Below are positions 1 through 10,180 of a stretch of 64,000 nucleotides of DNA, piece by piece (positions within the stretch are counted from its first letter, which is position 1; each line of letters starts with the position of its first letter). The notes under the pieces are model-generated. The model did no database searches. It saw only the letters and a program-made list of their open reading frames with translations, and had not been told where the DNA came from. Position numbers and translations under genes: made by a program. Source of the stretch: Alnus glutinosa (taxonomy: Eukaryota > Streptophyta > Magnoliopsida > Fagales > Betulaceae); assembly GCF_958979055.1 (NCBI RefSeq), contig NC_084895.1, positions 1,722,001-1,786,000 of the forward strand, read 5' to 3'.

Positions 1-1240
1 GTTTTTCTACATGTGTGCCCTAAATATTCAATGGTTAATCTTAAAAAAAAAAAGTTGATAGAGTTATATAAAAGTTATGTAAAAAACATTACTCTTTCCC
101 TAATTTTTCAATCTAGATGATTCTCATCTTTAGATTGCGTTGAGGGCTAAGTCTTTCCATAGTTATTATAATTTTCTTTTGTTTTGTTTTATTCTCCCTC
201 CTTAGTAGATTTTATTACCTTTTGCAACTTCAGAATTTCACTATAAGTTTGGAGTAGTCGAAATGGGAAGAGAAGTTTTTGCGATCAATAATATTTCAGT
301 ATGTGTTGATTTGTGTATTGAGTTTAGGAAACGTGTAAGATTTTAGGCCGTATTTGTGATGATACCCAAAGACATGGGCCTTTTGGCTCAAGTCACCCAA
401 CAATTAGAAATTTAGGACACTATTTGAGAGCTGTTACCGTTTTTGAGCCTTTTCATTACTACAATATTAGATGGTAAATGTATGACCTTGATCATAACTA
501 GTAATTCAAAGTAATAAGCAGAAGCTTAAACAACGCTCTTCTCCTTTATCGATCAGGACATATATCCATGACACATATTTCCTTTTTCCTTTTTTCATTT
601 TCTTTTACGTTTTTTCTTTTTCTTTTCTACTTGTTTTTATTCCTTTGTTCAATGGCATTGTGGTTTGTGAGAAGTCCAAATTAACACATCCGGCCGACCA
701 ACGTTAGAATTGCATATATAAAAGAAAAGTTAACATTCCTCAAGGTTGCTCGTGGTGTTATTGGCATATTGTGAAGATTCAAAGCTCGGCTAAATTAATG
801 CTCGGCTATCTTCTGTCATTCGATATATATAGGCACTGGTAATTGCATATTGTGAAGATTCAAAGCAAATTGTCTTTGATGAGAATTAGAGATAATGATG
901 GGGCTATATGAAGCATTAATTTCAAAAGAAAGCAATCTCATTCATCCAAAAAAAGAAAGAAAAAAAAAAATAGTTTCCACTTGCACAATTATTTACTCAT
1001 TTTTGTAGACTTAGCCGAGTAATTTGACTCAATCAGGTAACCTGTCTATATTATTAGCAAGAAGAAGCGGATACTGGGTGAGAAGATGCTTGTGTTAGGT
1101 GAGACTTATGATATTATTATTATATTATAAGCAAGAAGATGCTGATAATATTGTTGATACTAATTAATAATATAATCACTTACAAAAATAAAAAGGCAAT
1201 ATAATCTATCAATAATATGCCTCTACTGGGCTTATACATA
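1..1240. other. AT-rich intergenic DNA, no gene seen
   Basis: I find no supportable coding region here. It is AT-rich spacer with poly-A and poly-T runs. A 22-bp direct repeat (core GCATATTGTGAAGATTC) occurs at about 764-785 and again at 845-866. A partial repeat of AGCAAGAAGA units lies at about 1060-1145. Nothing suggests an RNA gene. Confidence 0.6.
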
Positions 1241-1249
1241 TATAAATAA

Positions 1250-1431
1250 GAGAAATGATCCCTACACTCATTTCTTACAACAGCCCCACAACAAGCTGAC
1301 GTGGCTGGTACTATTTTATTATTTTTTTACAAAAAGAAATGAAAACAAAACAAAAAAAATAATAAAATATTATCAGCCACGTCAGCTTGTTGTGGGGCTG
1401 TTGTGAGAAATGAGTGTAAGGATCATTTCTC
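1250..1431. mobile_element. Mutator-type MITE, 182 bp, near-perfect hairpin
   Basis: The element begins GAGAAATGATCC and ends GGATCATTTCTC. The two arms match over about 58 bp with only two mismatches, and pairing continues with minor gaps into the AT-rich centre, so nearly the whole element folds back. It is flanked by a perfect 9-bp direct repeat, TATAAATAA, at 1241-1249 and 1432-1440. A 9-bp target duplication with long terminal inverted repeats is typical of Mutator-like non-autonomous elements. It encodes no protein and lies about 0.9 kb upstream of CNL1. It lies outside the upstream segment shared with CNL2. Confidence 0.85.
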
Positions 1432-1506
1432 TATAAATAATAATAATAAAAATTACATATGACGTAACGTCAATGAGGTGGTCTCCATAATTTTAATTAA
1501 TTTTTA

Positions 1507-2334
1507 TTCTTTCAAAATTAATCTCCTTGTGAAATGATGAAGTGTTAAACCATTTTTCTACTTTCCTTTTATCTTTTATTCCTTTGATTCAATCCAAAGC
1601 CATCTCTCCTAATTACTATTGCACATGTCACATATGCCGCATGTAGCTGTTTTGTTTTACATACCAAAACAGAGTGTGCCATTGAAATATTGTTTCATTG
1701 TCCAAAGATTCTCAAGAACTCTAACAGTTTGATCGTCAATGAGGCCATTAAGGAAACTATTAATATTGTAATCACGTTGCAATTGATATGAAAATATTTT
1801 TTTCAAAGGAAGTGTCCATGAAGTTTCTTTCTTTCGTGTTTGGGGAGCAGACGTTGAAAATTTTCATTTCAACAGAGACTTGAGACGATAACGAAGACTT
1901 GGCTCAAGTCACCCACTGAGGTCGTTTCCCTGCTTTCCTTCTTGTTTGATTTAGTGAGATGTTGTGGAGTTCACCACAATTGGCCATATTCAATCCACCA
2001 ACGGAATCCAAAGCTCTTTCTTTTTCATTATCTAAAGAGAAGCAAAGAAACAAAAGAAACATATTGTAAAGCAAAGCAATTTCTTTTACGCGTCCATCAC
2101 TCCAGTAGGCTGTTTCCTACTTCCTTCTTTGGTGTAAAAGTAATTCCCTGTGAGAAATTGCTTAGAGCTGCCCCTGCATGCCCCGAGTGGGTCCATCACT
2201 CCAATTGCTCTTCCCTTTCAATATAACTCCACTTCTTCCTTGTTAAACCAAAACACACCTTCCTATCTCTGCTTTTGCTCTGCATTTTGCATTCCCCTTC
2301 CTCTTCATCTCCTTCGATTTCCACAGAAGAAACA
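1507..2334 (+). promoter_or_regulatory. CNL1 upstream region shared with CNL2
   Basis: From about 1507 the sequence matches the DNA upstream of CNL2 (from about 47448). The match runs to about 1925, breaks for about 200 bp, then resumes from about 2120 to the start codon. A conserved TATA-like string, TCAATATAACTCC, lies about 115 bp before the ATG in both copies (near 2218 and 48343), followed by a C/T-rich leader. This is a plausible core promoter and 5' UTR. The transcription start is inferred, not seen. Confidence 0.5.
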
Positions 2335-5300
2335 ATGGCTGAGATTGCAACCTTTTTTCTCTCTCCCCTCCTTCAAGTGTTTTATGAAAAAATGGCATCT
2401 AGTGACTTTGTTGGCTTCTTTCGGCAACAAAAGCTCTCCGATGGACTCCTAAAGAAGTTGAAGACAACATTCCTGACCCTCAATGCAGTGTTTGAAGATG
2501 CGGAGGAGTTGCAAGTTACGAAGAAGCCTGCTGTGAAAGAGTGGCTTGATGAGCTGAAAGATGCAATCTATGATGCAGAGGACGTCTTGGATGAGATTGC
2601 TACTGAAGCCTTGCTGAGCGAGTTGGATGTCGAATTTCAAGCCCCTGCAAGCAAGGTACGAAAGTTATCCAGCTCTGTTTTTCGTAATTCTTCTGTCAAA
2701 GAGATAGAGCTAAAGATAAAAGAGGTACTTGAAAGACTAGAAACTCTAGCACAACAAATAGATCTTTTAGGTCTAAGAGTAGGTGTTGGAGGGAAATTAT
2801 CTGAAAGATTGCCCACAACTTCTTTAGTTGAAGAATCTGATATTTGTGGTAGGAATGGTGAAAAGGAGGAAATAATTAACTTGTTGCTCGCAGATGATGC
2901 ACGTGGCAATGAGATGGGTGTGATTGCCATAGTCGGCATGGGGGGGATTGGCAAGACCACCCTTGCTCAGTCTGTATACAATAACGACAAGGTGAAGGAG
3001 CACTTTAACATTGATGCATGGGTTTGTGTTTCAGAAGAATTTGACGTGTTCAAGATAACGAAAACAATTATAGAGGTAGTAACTTTGTCATCTTGTCATC
3101 TCACGGATCTAAATCAACTTCAATTTAGATTAAAGGAGTGTTTAACGGGTAAGAAGTTTCTACTTGTTTTAGATGATGTTTGGAATGAGACTTATGATCA
3201 CTGGGAGACATTATGCAAACCCTTCAAATATGGGGCACAAGGAAGTAAGGTAATTGTAACAACACGTAGTGATCGTGTTGTATCAATAGCTAGAGCAATG
3301 CCTCATCGTCTAATGGAGTTACCAGAAGAAGATTGCTGGTCTCTATTTGCAAAGCATGCATTCCATGATGGCAACTCTAATGCACATGGAAAGTTAGAAG
3401 TAATAGGTAGAAAAATCATCAAAAAGTGCGGAGCCCTTCCATTAGCAGTCAAGACAATTGGTGCTCTATTAAGATCTAAACCAGATGTTGATGAATGGGA
3501 TAAGATATTGAGGAGTGAATTATGGGATTTGTCAATTGATGAGATAGGCAATATTCTTCCTGCTCTAAGATTAAGCTATAAATATCTCCCATCACATTTA
3601 AAGCGATGCTTTGCCTACAGCTCAATCTTTCCAAAGGATTATGCTTTCAAAAAAGACCAGTTAATCATGTTATGGATGGCAAAAGGTTTTCTCCAGCAAC
3701 CTAAAAACAAAACAATGGAAGAAGTTGGTAATGAGCATTTCCTCGCTCTAGAATCAAGATCATTATTCCAAAAATCTAGTGACAACAAGTCGTGTTTTAT
3801 AATGCATGATCTTGTGAGTGATTTAGCAAAATCTATATCTGGAAATTTTATTATAAGGTTGGAGGGTGATTGTTCTCGTGGCATTGTAAACAATACTCGC
3901 CACATGTCCTATTTTTTCCAAGAAAATTTTCATAGGTTGAAAATGTTTAAGACCCTTGACAGGGCCAAGAGGTTGCACACTTTCCTACATTGTAATATGT
4001 CAGGATACATTTCTGGTAACTACTACTTGACTAAAAAAGTAGTACAAGATTTGTTGCCGACACTAAGAAGCTTACGAGTGCTTTCTCTGTCAAACTACCA
4101 AAACATTGCTGAATTGCTAGATTTAATTGGCAAATTTAAATATCTACGTTACTTGGACCTTTCTTCCACTAATGTGAAAAGATTGCCCGATTCTATATGT
4201 AACTTGTGCAATTTGCAAACATTGATTTTATTATGTTGTATGAAGCTCACTTCATTGCCAAGAGATATGCGCAAACTCGTTAGTTTAAGTCATCTTGATA
4301 TTACCGGAACTGGCATAAAAGACATGCCAATACAACTCGGGGGATTAAAATGCCTCCAGACATTGACTGAATTTATCGTCGGCAAAGGTAATGGGTTGTG
4401 CATTGGAGAGTTAAAAAAACTCACAAATCTCCGAAGATCTCTTTCAATATTGGAGCTGCAAAATGTTGAATCTCCTACTGATGTTCTGAATGCAACAAGC
4501 TTAAGGGATAGAAAGTATCTCGAAAAGTTGGAATTGCGATGGAAATATGATAATAATTTTTCAGAAAGTCAAAGAAGTATACTCGATAGTCTCCAACCCC
4601 ATACAAACTTGAAAAGTCACACTATCAAATCCTACAGTGGTAAAAGCTTTTCAGATTGGGTAGGGCATCCTTCATTCTCTAATGTAACATCTCTTTATCT
4701 AGAACGTTGTACATATTGCAGCAGCTTGCCACCTCTTGGGCAACTACCCTCTCTGCAAAACCTCTCTATTGTTGGGTTGGATGAAGTTGTTAGAGTGGGT
4801 CATGAGTTTTGTGGCAGCAGTTCTTCTTCAGTTAAGCCATTTGGTGCCCTTAAAGTTCTTAGGTTGGCGGAGATGCCAAAGTGGGAGGAATGGGTTTCTT
4901 TTGGTGACGAAAATGGAGGTGGAGCTTTTCCTCAACTTGAGAGGCTTTCTATTTGGAACTGTCCTAAGCTAATAGGAGAGTTGCCGGTCCATCTTTCTTC
5001 TTTATCCCAACTTTTTATTGGTAATTGTCCGCAACTAGTGGCTCCACTCCCATTGCCTCCTACTATTCGTGAATTGAACCTTGCCGAGTGTAATGAGATG
5101 TTTTTAAAGGAATTGCCAACCGGAATGGAGAAGCTCGTAATTGAAAGATTTTATGCCCTGGAGTCCTTACCGAAAGGAATGATAAACTCCAACAGCAGTC
5201 TTCAAGCGTTACATATCTATGGTTGTCCTTCACTTATGTCCCTTCCAAATGATGGTCTTCCCTCCGCATTAAAAACCCTTCATATTAGAAATTGTAAGAA

Positions 5301-6108
5301 GTTAGAGCTCTCAACACACCTGGACTATTCATCCCTTAAAAGACTGACTTTGCTGGGATGTCATTCTCTCAAGTCCTTTTCATTAGATTTATTCCCAAAG
5401 CTTTATGACATCCAAATCAAAGAGTGTAGCAATCTGGAATCTCTTACCGTTCCAGAACATGATTTAGTCACCTTGCAGATTAAAATCAGGGGTTGCCCTA
5501 ATTTTGTATCTTTTCCAAAAGGAGGATTGCGTGCCCCCAGCCTTACAACGTTAAACATCAGTGATTGTGAGAATCTGAAATCACTTCCTGAAAAAATGCA
5601 AATACTCCTTTTATCTCTTGAGAGCTTGTATATAAGATATTGTCCAGAAGTTGAGTCATTTCCTGAAGGGGGCTTGCCTTCCAAACTGAACTCAATTAGC
5701 ATCAACGTTTGTGAGAAACTCATTGCGAGTCGGATGGGATGGGGTTTGCAGAACCTGCCCATTCTTAAACATTTCTCAATCGATGGCAAAAATGAAGATT
5801 TGGAGTCTTTTCCAGAGGCACAGTTGCTGCCCACCAGTCTGACCTCTCTTTCCATCTCTCGGTTTCCAAATTTGAAATCTTTGGACAAGAAGGGGCTTCA
5901 GCACCTCATTGCTCTTGAACAATTGGATATCGAGAGTTGCCCTAAGCTCAAGTTCATGCCAGAACAGGGGTTACCTGCCTCCCTTTCTATTCTAAAAATC
6001 TGGTTTTGTCCTTTGTTGAAGAAAGAGTGGCAAAGTAAAAAAGGAAAAGAATGGCGCAAGATTGCTCACGTCGAACAGATATGGATTGATCGCAAACCGT
6101 TTGAATAA
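2335..6108 (+). CDS. CNL-type NBS-LRR disease resistance protein (CNL1)
   Basis: This encodes a 1257-residue intracellular immune receptor of the CC-NBS-LRR class, most like plant proteins named RPP13-like protein 1. Domain order is Rx-type N-terminal coiled coil (about 1-150, with the EDVID-like stretch DAEDVLDE at 80-87), NB-ARC (about 165-500) and leucine-rich repeats (about 580-1240). Visible NB-ARC motifs are P-loop GMGGIGKTT (201-209), kinase-2 KFLLVLDDVW (274-283), RNBS-B KVIVTTR (305-311), GLPL-type CGALPLA (365-371), RNBS-D CFAYSSIFPKDY (425-436) and MHD (490-492). No motif is broken and the frame is a single exon. I chose the ATG at 2335 because the same MAEIAT start is conserved in CNL2; the reading frame is open 20 codons upstream, but those codons are not needed. 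Length is normal for the family. CNL1 ends DRKPFE, shorter than CNL2. The pathogen recognised is unknown. Confidence 0.95.
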   Translation: MAEIATFFLSPLLQVFYEKMASSDFVGFFRQQKLSDGLLKKLKTTFLTLNAVFEDAEELQVTKKPAVKEWLDELKDAIYDAEDVLDEIATEALLSELDVEFQAPASKVRKLSSSVFRNSSVKEIELKIKEVLERLETLAQQIDLLGLRVGVGGKLSERLPTTSLVEESDICGRNGEKEEIINLLLADDARGNEMGVIAIVGMGGIGKTTLAQSVYNNDKVKEHFNIDAWVCVSEEFDVFKITKTIIEVVTLSSCHLTDLNQLQFRLKECLTGKKFLLVLDDVWNETYDHWETLCKPFKYGAQGSKVIVTTRSDRVVSIARAMPHRLMELPEEDCWSLFAKHAFHDGNSNAHGKLEVIGRKIIKKCGALPLAVKTIGALLRSKPDVDEWDKILRSELWDLSIDEIGNILPALRLSYKYLPSHLKRCFAYSSIFPKDYAFKKDQLIMLWMAKGFLQQPKNKTMEEVGNEHFLALESRSLFQKSSDNKSCFIMHDLVSDLAKSISGNFIIRLEGDCSRGIVNNTRHMSYFFQENFHRLKMFKTLDRAKRLHTFLHCNMSGYISGNYYLTKKVVQDLLPTLRSLRVLSLSNYQNIAELLDLIGKFKYLRYLDLSSTNVKRLPDSICNLCNLQTLILLCCMKLTSLPRDMRKLVSLSHLDITGTGIKDMPIQLGGLKCLQTLTEFIVGKGNGLCIGELKKLTNLRRSLSILELQNVESPTDVLNATSLRDRKYLEKLELRWKYDNNFSESQRSILDSLQPHTNLKSHTIKSYSGKSFSDWVGHPSFSNVTSLYLERCTYCSSLPPLGQLPSLQNLSIVGLDEVVRVGHEFCGSSSSSVKPFGALKVLRLAEMPKWEEWVSFGDENGGGAFPQLERLSIWNCPKLIGELPVHLSSLSQLFIGNCPQLVAPLPLPPTIRELNLAECNEMFLKELPTGMEKLVIERFYALESLPKGMINSNSSLQALHIYGCPSLMSLPNDGLPSALKTLHIRNCKKLELSTHLDYSSLKRLTLLGCHSLKSFSLDLFPKLYDIQIKECSNLESLTVPEHDLVTLQIKIRGCPNFVSFPKGGLRAPSLTTLNISDCENLKSLPEKMQILLLSLESLYIRYCPEVESFPEGGLPSKLNSISINVCEKLIASRMGWGLQNLPILKHFSIDGKNEDLESFPEAQLLPTSLTSLSISRFPNLKSLDKKGLQHLIALEQLDIESCPKLKFMPEQGLPASLSILKIWFCPLLKKEWQSKKGKEWRKIAHVEQIWIDRKPFE

Positions 6109-6292
6109 GCTACAAGTATAGCAAGATTTCTCCAATTTCGGTATGTGAACTTTTCAACCATCTAATTTTATCAATATATTTACCCAATCTCTTCTAATTT
6201 GCTTAGTTGCTATCTTTGATAAAACAGAATGCTATGCCCACTTCGCCGTCTATCGTTGCTTTTAGATTCGTTTGTTTTGGTGTTGGCCTGAA
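6109..6292 (+). other. CNL1 3' flank with candidate 3'-terminal intron
   Basis: Just after the stop, the string TTTCGGTATGTGAAC looks like a splice donor. About 85-100 bp later, TTTGATAAAACAG precedes AATGCTATGCCCAC and looks like an acceptor. The same arrangement follows CNL2, and decayed copies of the acceptor region recur near 10313 and 12553. CNL genes of this group often have introns in the 3' UTR, so I read this as 3' UTR. Splicing is inferred. Confidence 0.45.
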
Positions 6293-6590
6293 ATGGTGGA
6301 TTCTGAGAGTCCAAACGGTTCTTCACTACGGACGGCGGCGAAGTATGGCATCACAAAGCCAATCTCTCTTGCCGGACCCACCGAGGCCGATCTTCAGTGC
6401 AATATGGAATTGGAAAAGGTAAAAAAATATTTGTTCTGATTTCTTCTCTTTTTGTTGGCTTGGTTAGATTCGCATTATAGTGAATTTTCTTATATAAATA
6501 AATGACTATATTTATAAAAAAATGTGTCCGAGATGTTTACATTGAATATGGAGATTGGAGACCATTCTATGCATTGGTGGATGCTTTACG
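6293..6590 (+). pseudogene. Poly(A) polymerase 5'-end fragment, copy 1
   Basis: An ATG at 6293 opens a 42-codon exon ending at 6418 before GTAAAA. It contains KYGITKPISLAGPTEADL and ends in MELEK, which matches the start of plant nuclear poly(A) polymerases (GITEPISLAGP...HELEKFL). The second exon is broken. Its first part, present in the copy at 52610, is deleted here, and only the tail from about 6516 (CVRDVYIEYGDWRPFYALVDAL) to 6590 remains. That tail does not align with any poly(A) polymerase segment I recognise. Nothing of the catalytic core is present, so no enzyme can be made. It lies 185 bp downstream of CNL1 on the same strand. Confidence 0.75.
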
Positions 6591-7612
6591 GTAAAAAAGT
6601 TTTCATTTTGCTGGCTGTGTGATTTTCAAACTGTTCTCTTATATCGATAGAGAATTGTGTATGTTCCCATGATTTGTCCTTCTATAAATCTTGATATTAC
6701 TGTAAATTATTAATTCATTGTTTATAGGATCGCCTTTTGTTGTAAAAAACAAGTGTTATATGCTTGGAATCAAATCATGTAAACAAATAGAGCATGCAAA
6801 CTTGCAGTTGCACATTAAATTGTCCAAATTTTTTTTGATTTGAACTTTTTCTTAGAATAGAAAGACCGAGACATGTAAGTCAATGATTGGCCTTATATAC
6901 CCAGTTATTTTGCATATTTGTTTGATTTACTAAGATGTCCTGTAGCTGATTTTTAGTGTACAACTTCTGAATTTCTCGGTTTGCTCTGTTTTATTTTTTT
7001 TTCATTGCTCATAAATAATCAAACCCTTTAAAATTAGGTATTTCCTATTATGATTTGAAGCATAAACAACCTACTTCCTTTTTCCATTCCTCAATAACTT
7101 CAAAGCCACAATCTTTCCCCTAAAATTTGGTTCTGATTAAGCATAGAAACATGTTGTGCTGCTGTCCTATCCATGAATATATTCGTATATATCTATTCAG
7201 GTGCTACAAATTGTTGATTTATCCATATTTTCGATTCCCTGTGCAGAGGTGTGTAGTTGATATTAATTTACTGATTTTAGACTTTATAACAACAACAACA
7301 GCATCACGAATAATAAATGTGATGATAATAAGAATTTTTTTTTATTTGATCCACTTAGTGCGTCACTTGTTTGATCCAAAGCTTACTCTTCTGGTGGTAA
7401 ATTATGCATTTTACATATTTGCACTGTTCATTGTTGCCTAGCTATATTTAGACGGAATTGCATATGCATCTTTCTATATATTGGTGATAATTACTTTCTT
7501 CAAGTTGTAGATCTTGTTCCACAGGGTATAGATATTGTTTGTGGTTAATTTTTGAATGTGCCAACCGGGTTTTTTCAAGCAAGATTAGAATTTTTGTTGA
7601 TTGTGCTTGCAG
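6591..7612. other. Noncoding, intron-like DNA between PAP and CLC fragments
   Basis: No coding signal is supported. The segment is T-rich and intron-like and matches 53427-54365 in the second locus. It contains one copy of a recurring motif (TAGAAAGAC followed by a sentence-like stretch ending in CCTTATATACCCAG, near 6860-6905) that also occurs near 9236, 10627, 12999 and 53581. Near 6611-6630 lies the unfilled counterpart of the Cassandra insertion site of the second locus. Confidence 0.5.
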
Positions 7613-7896
7613 GTAGACATAACAATTAATTGTAATAGTAAGTTGTGGAAAAAGCTCAACCAAGTGTCGACAGTGAGGAAATGGATCAAGAAGATAATGT
7701 GAACCACAGTGATGATGTGCATGACATTGAAAACGAGGCTCTGTGGGATGGGAAGGAGATTAAGAGGCACTGGTCCAAGGTATTTGACAAAGACATAACA
7801 TACAAAAAACCATTTTTGGTGAAAAGGACGAACACCACCTCTCAGATTGCCATTGTTGGTGCTAATGTTTGCCCCATTGAGAGCCTTGACAATGAG
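7613..7896 (+). pseudogene. CLC-type chloride channel first-exon fragment, copy 1
   Basis: After a plausible acceptor (GTGCTTGCAG at 7612) the frame beginning near 7645 gives EKAQPSVDSEEMDQED, then HDIENEALWDGKE, then VKRTNTTSQIAIVGANVCPI and ESLD. The NTTSQIAIVGANxCPIESLDYE signature is the cytosolic N-terminus of plant vacuolar anion channels/transporters of the CLC-c type. The family's Tyr before the final Glu is replaced here by Asn. No initiating ATG is in frame (position 7645 is GTG), and none of the membrane helices follows. It is an isolated exon and cannot make a channel. The exon probably ends before the GTAAG at 7897. Confidence 0.8.
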
Positions 7897-9475
7897 TAAG
7901 ACCCCTAAATTGCTCTCTTTTTCTTTTTTTTTTTCAAGAATAATTTTACCATGCAAAACAAGTTATATGAACACCAGAAGTAATACCTTGACAGCATTAC
8001 TTCTGGCTGATTTGAAACCATATTCTTACTAATTGCATGAAATGTTTTATTGGAATCTACATTAGCACTACGATAAACTAAGTTATCTTTATTTGCATAA
8101 ACTATTCATATCATCTGATGCACGTGTGTGTATGTTTTCCATTTCAATCTACTATGTGTGTGTCGTTATTTCTTTGTTGATTCAGACATTCATTTTATCT
8201 AAAGTTTAGGCTTTGAATTACCATTCAGTACCTTTTCTTCTGCAAGCTGCTATAAGGGAAAAGGTAATCAATGATAGAAAAGGATTTTCTTGTGGCTGCC
8301 ATGTGATCATTGTTAAGGTGTCTGACTTGATTTATAGTAAAAAAAATGGTAGTTTGCTTGATATCTAGCTGGTATTGAACCAATTGGAAGCGAGTTTTGT
8401 TTCTGATACCTTCAATGATCAAAATGTTGAAATGAAAACATGAAGCTGGTTTTAGAGGTGCAGGTAATTTTTTATTGGTGGTTCTTTTCTTTGTCGGTAG
8501 TACACATATATATATGAGTATTGGTTATGTCTCTTTGTATTGTTGGCAAGAGTCCCCAAATCTCATTATAATTATTCCGTCCGAGCTGAAATAGAATGAC
8601 ACAAATCAAAATTCTTTTCTTTATAATAGAATGACACAAATCAAAATTCAAAAGTCAGGCTTTTTTTTTTTTTTTGAAAAAAAATGTTTTTACAAGTACC
8701 AAACATAGCATTACTTTAAATTTTAGAAACTTTCCGTAAAATATTTCAGAACAAAAAGAGCTGAAATAATGCTCTGTTGAGCTGAAATATTTCAGAAGGA
8801 CAAAGAAATCATTGCTTTGGGGATATCCTGTAATAGAATTAACACTACTCTTATTCTACTTTGCAACCGTTGAATTGGTTTTAGATCTAGCTATAGATAG
8901 AATTTCAATTATATGTAGGCCTGAAGCAACTTCAAAGAAAGGTTGGTTGGAAGAAATTAGTGAATCTTGTTTGATATGATTTCTGGTTTTGTGATGTGCC
9001 CCCATTACAAACACATTTTTCAAAACAAACTACAAAATTCTTCTCAAAACACTTCTAAGATAAATAAAACACTACATTTTTATAAATCTTCATTTTACTA
9101 TCAATCATCAATTCCAGCCACTTTCACTCCTATTATGTATTTTTCTCTTAAGAAGAGTTCTATCTTAAATTTGTCACTGGAGCACGCAAACTAGCATTGT
9201 GAATTCCTTTTTTATTGTTTTAAATTTTTGTTAGAATAGAAAGACAAATACAAGTAAGTGAATGATTAGCCTTATACACCCAATTTTTCTGCATATGTCC
9301 TTGATGACTAAAATGTTATCTGATCGATGCTTTTAGTTGATTTTTATTGCAAAACTTCCTAGTTTGCTCTGTATCTTCGATGATTGCTCATACATATTCA
9401 AACGGTTCAAAATATAATCTTTCCCCTAAACTTTGGTATTGATTGACCGAGAAATTGTTTGGTTTTGCATTGCAG
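7897..9475. other. Noncoding, intron-like DNA shared with second locus
   Basis: This stretch matches 54632-56230 of the second locus with gaps. It holds no supportable gene. The GTTAT at 8165-8169 is the unfilled site of the solo LTR found at 54911-55170. A short tandem duplication (unit about 35 bp, core AATGACACAAATCAAAATTC) occurs at about 8591-8650, followed by a T14-T16 run near 8660. Confidence 0.5.
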
Positions 9476-10180
9476 GTTGTTTGAGCTGTTTAATGGGTTA
9501 CAAGACATCTTACTAAAGCTGATATTGGGAATTCGATACCACTATTAAATCATGTGTAGAGTTAAAGGAGTCGCAAGATAGCCTTGCTCAAACAGATGTT
9601 GCTAGATTGCTAGTGATGGCTATGCATTGTTAGAGTTAAACGAGTCTGAGATCACTTCCTAAGAAGATGCACATACTCCTTTCGTCTCTTAATGAAGTAG
9701 ATGTAATTATTTGTTCAGAAGTTGAGTGGTTTCTTGAAGGGGGCTTGCCTTCCAATCTGAAATCAATTAACATCTATGCTTGTGACAAAGTCATTGCGGG
9801 TTGAATGGGAGGGGGTTTGCAGAACCTCTCCTTTCTTGGACATTTGACAATCGGTGGCAATTCTAAAGATGTGGAGTCCCTCCTAGAGGCATGATTGTTG
9901 CCCCCCAGTCTGACGTCTCTTTCCATCTCTGGCTTTCCAAATTTGAAATAGATGGACAAGAAGGGGCTTCAACACCAGAATGTTTTTCAAGCATTGCTTA
10001 TCTTTAGCTACCCTAAGCTCAAGTACATGCCAGAAAAAGGGTTGCTTGCCTTGCTTTCTATGCTACTGATCTTGGAATGTCCTTTGTTGAAGAAATTGTG
10101 GCAATGTAAAGGAGGTAAAAGGATGGTCTAAAATTGCTCACCTCGAATAGATATGGATTGATGACAAATTGATTGAATGA
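9476..10180 (+). pseudogene. Fused remnant: PHD-gene trace joined to CNL LRR 3' end
   Basis: From about 9476 to 9640 the sequence (GTTGTTTGAGCTG, then TTACAAGACATCTT...) resembles the PHD-finger gene DNA near 57365 and 57670. At about 9642 it switches to the last LRRs and C-terminus of a CNL gene, ending at a TGA at 10178-10180. The CNL part aligns to CNL1 from about 5575 to the stop. It contains at least three in-frame stops: CGG to TGA near 9803, a TGA near 9892, and TAG near 9950. It is dead coding sequence. The preceding NB-ARC and most LRRs are absent. Confidence 0.8.

Noticed and set aside
2275..2334. Longer N-terminus for CNL1 from an upstream ATG
   Set aside because: The extra 20 codons are Ser/Pro-rich leader sequence with no match at the CNL2 start, while MAEIAT at 2335 is conserved.
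5403..5888. 161-codon minus-strand frame inside CNL1 (and 51549-51983 in CNL2)
   Set aside because: It is an antisense shadow of the LRR coding sequence and does not resemble a known protein.
7127..7441. 104-codon frame downstream of CNL1
   Set aside because: It lies in intron-like DNA, the equivalent frame in the second locus is broken, and no domain is visible.
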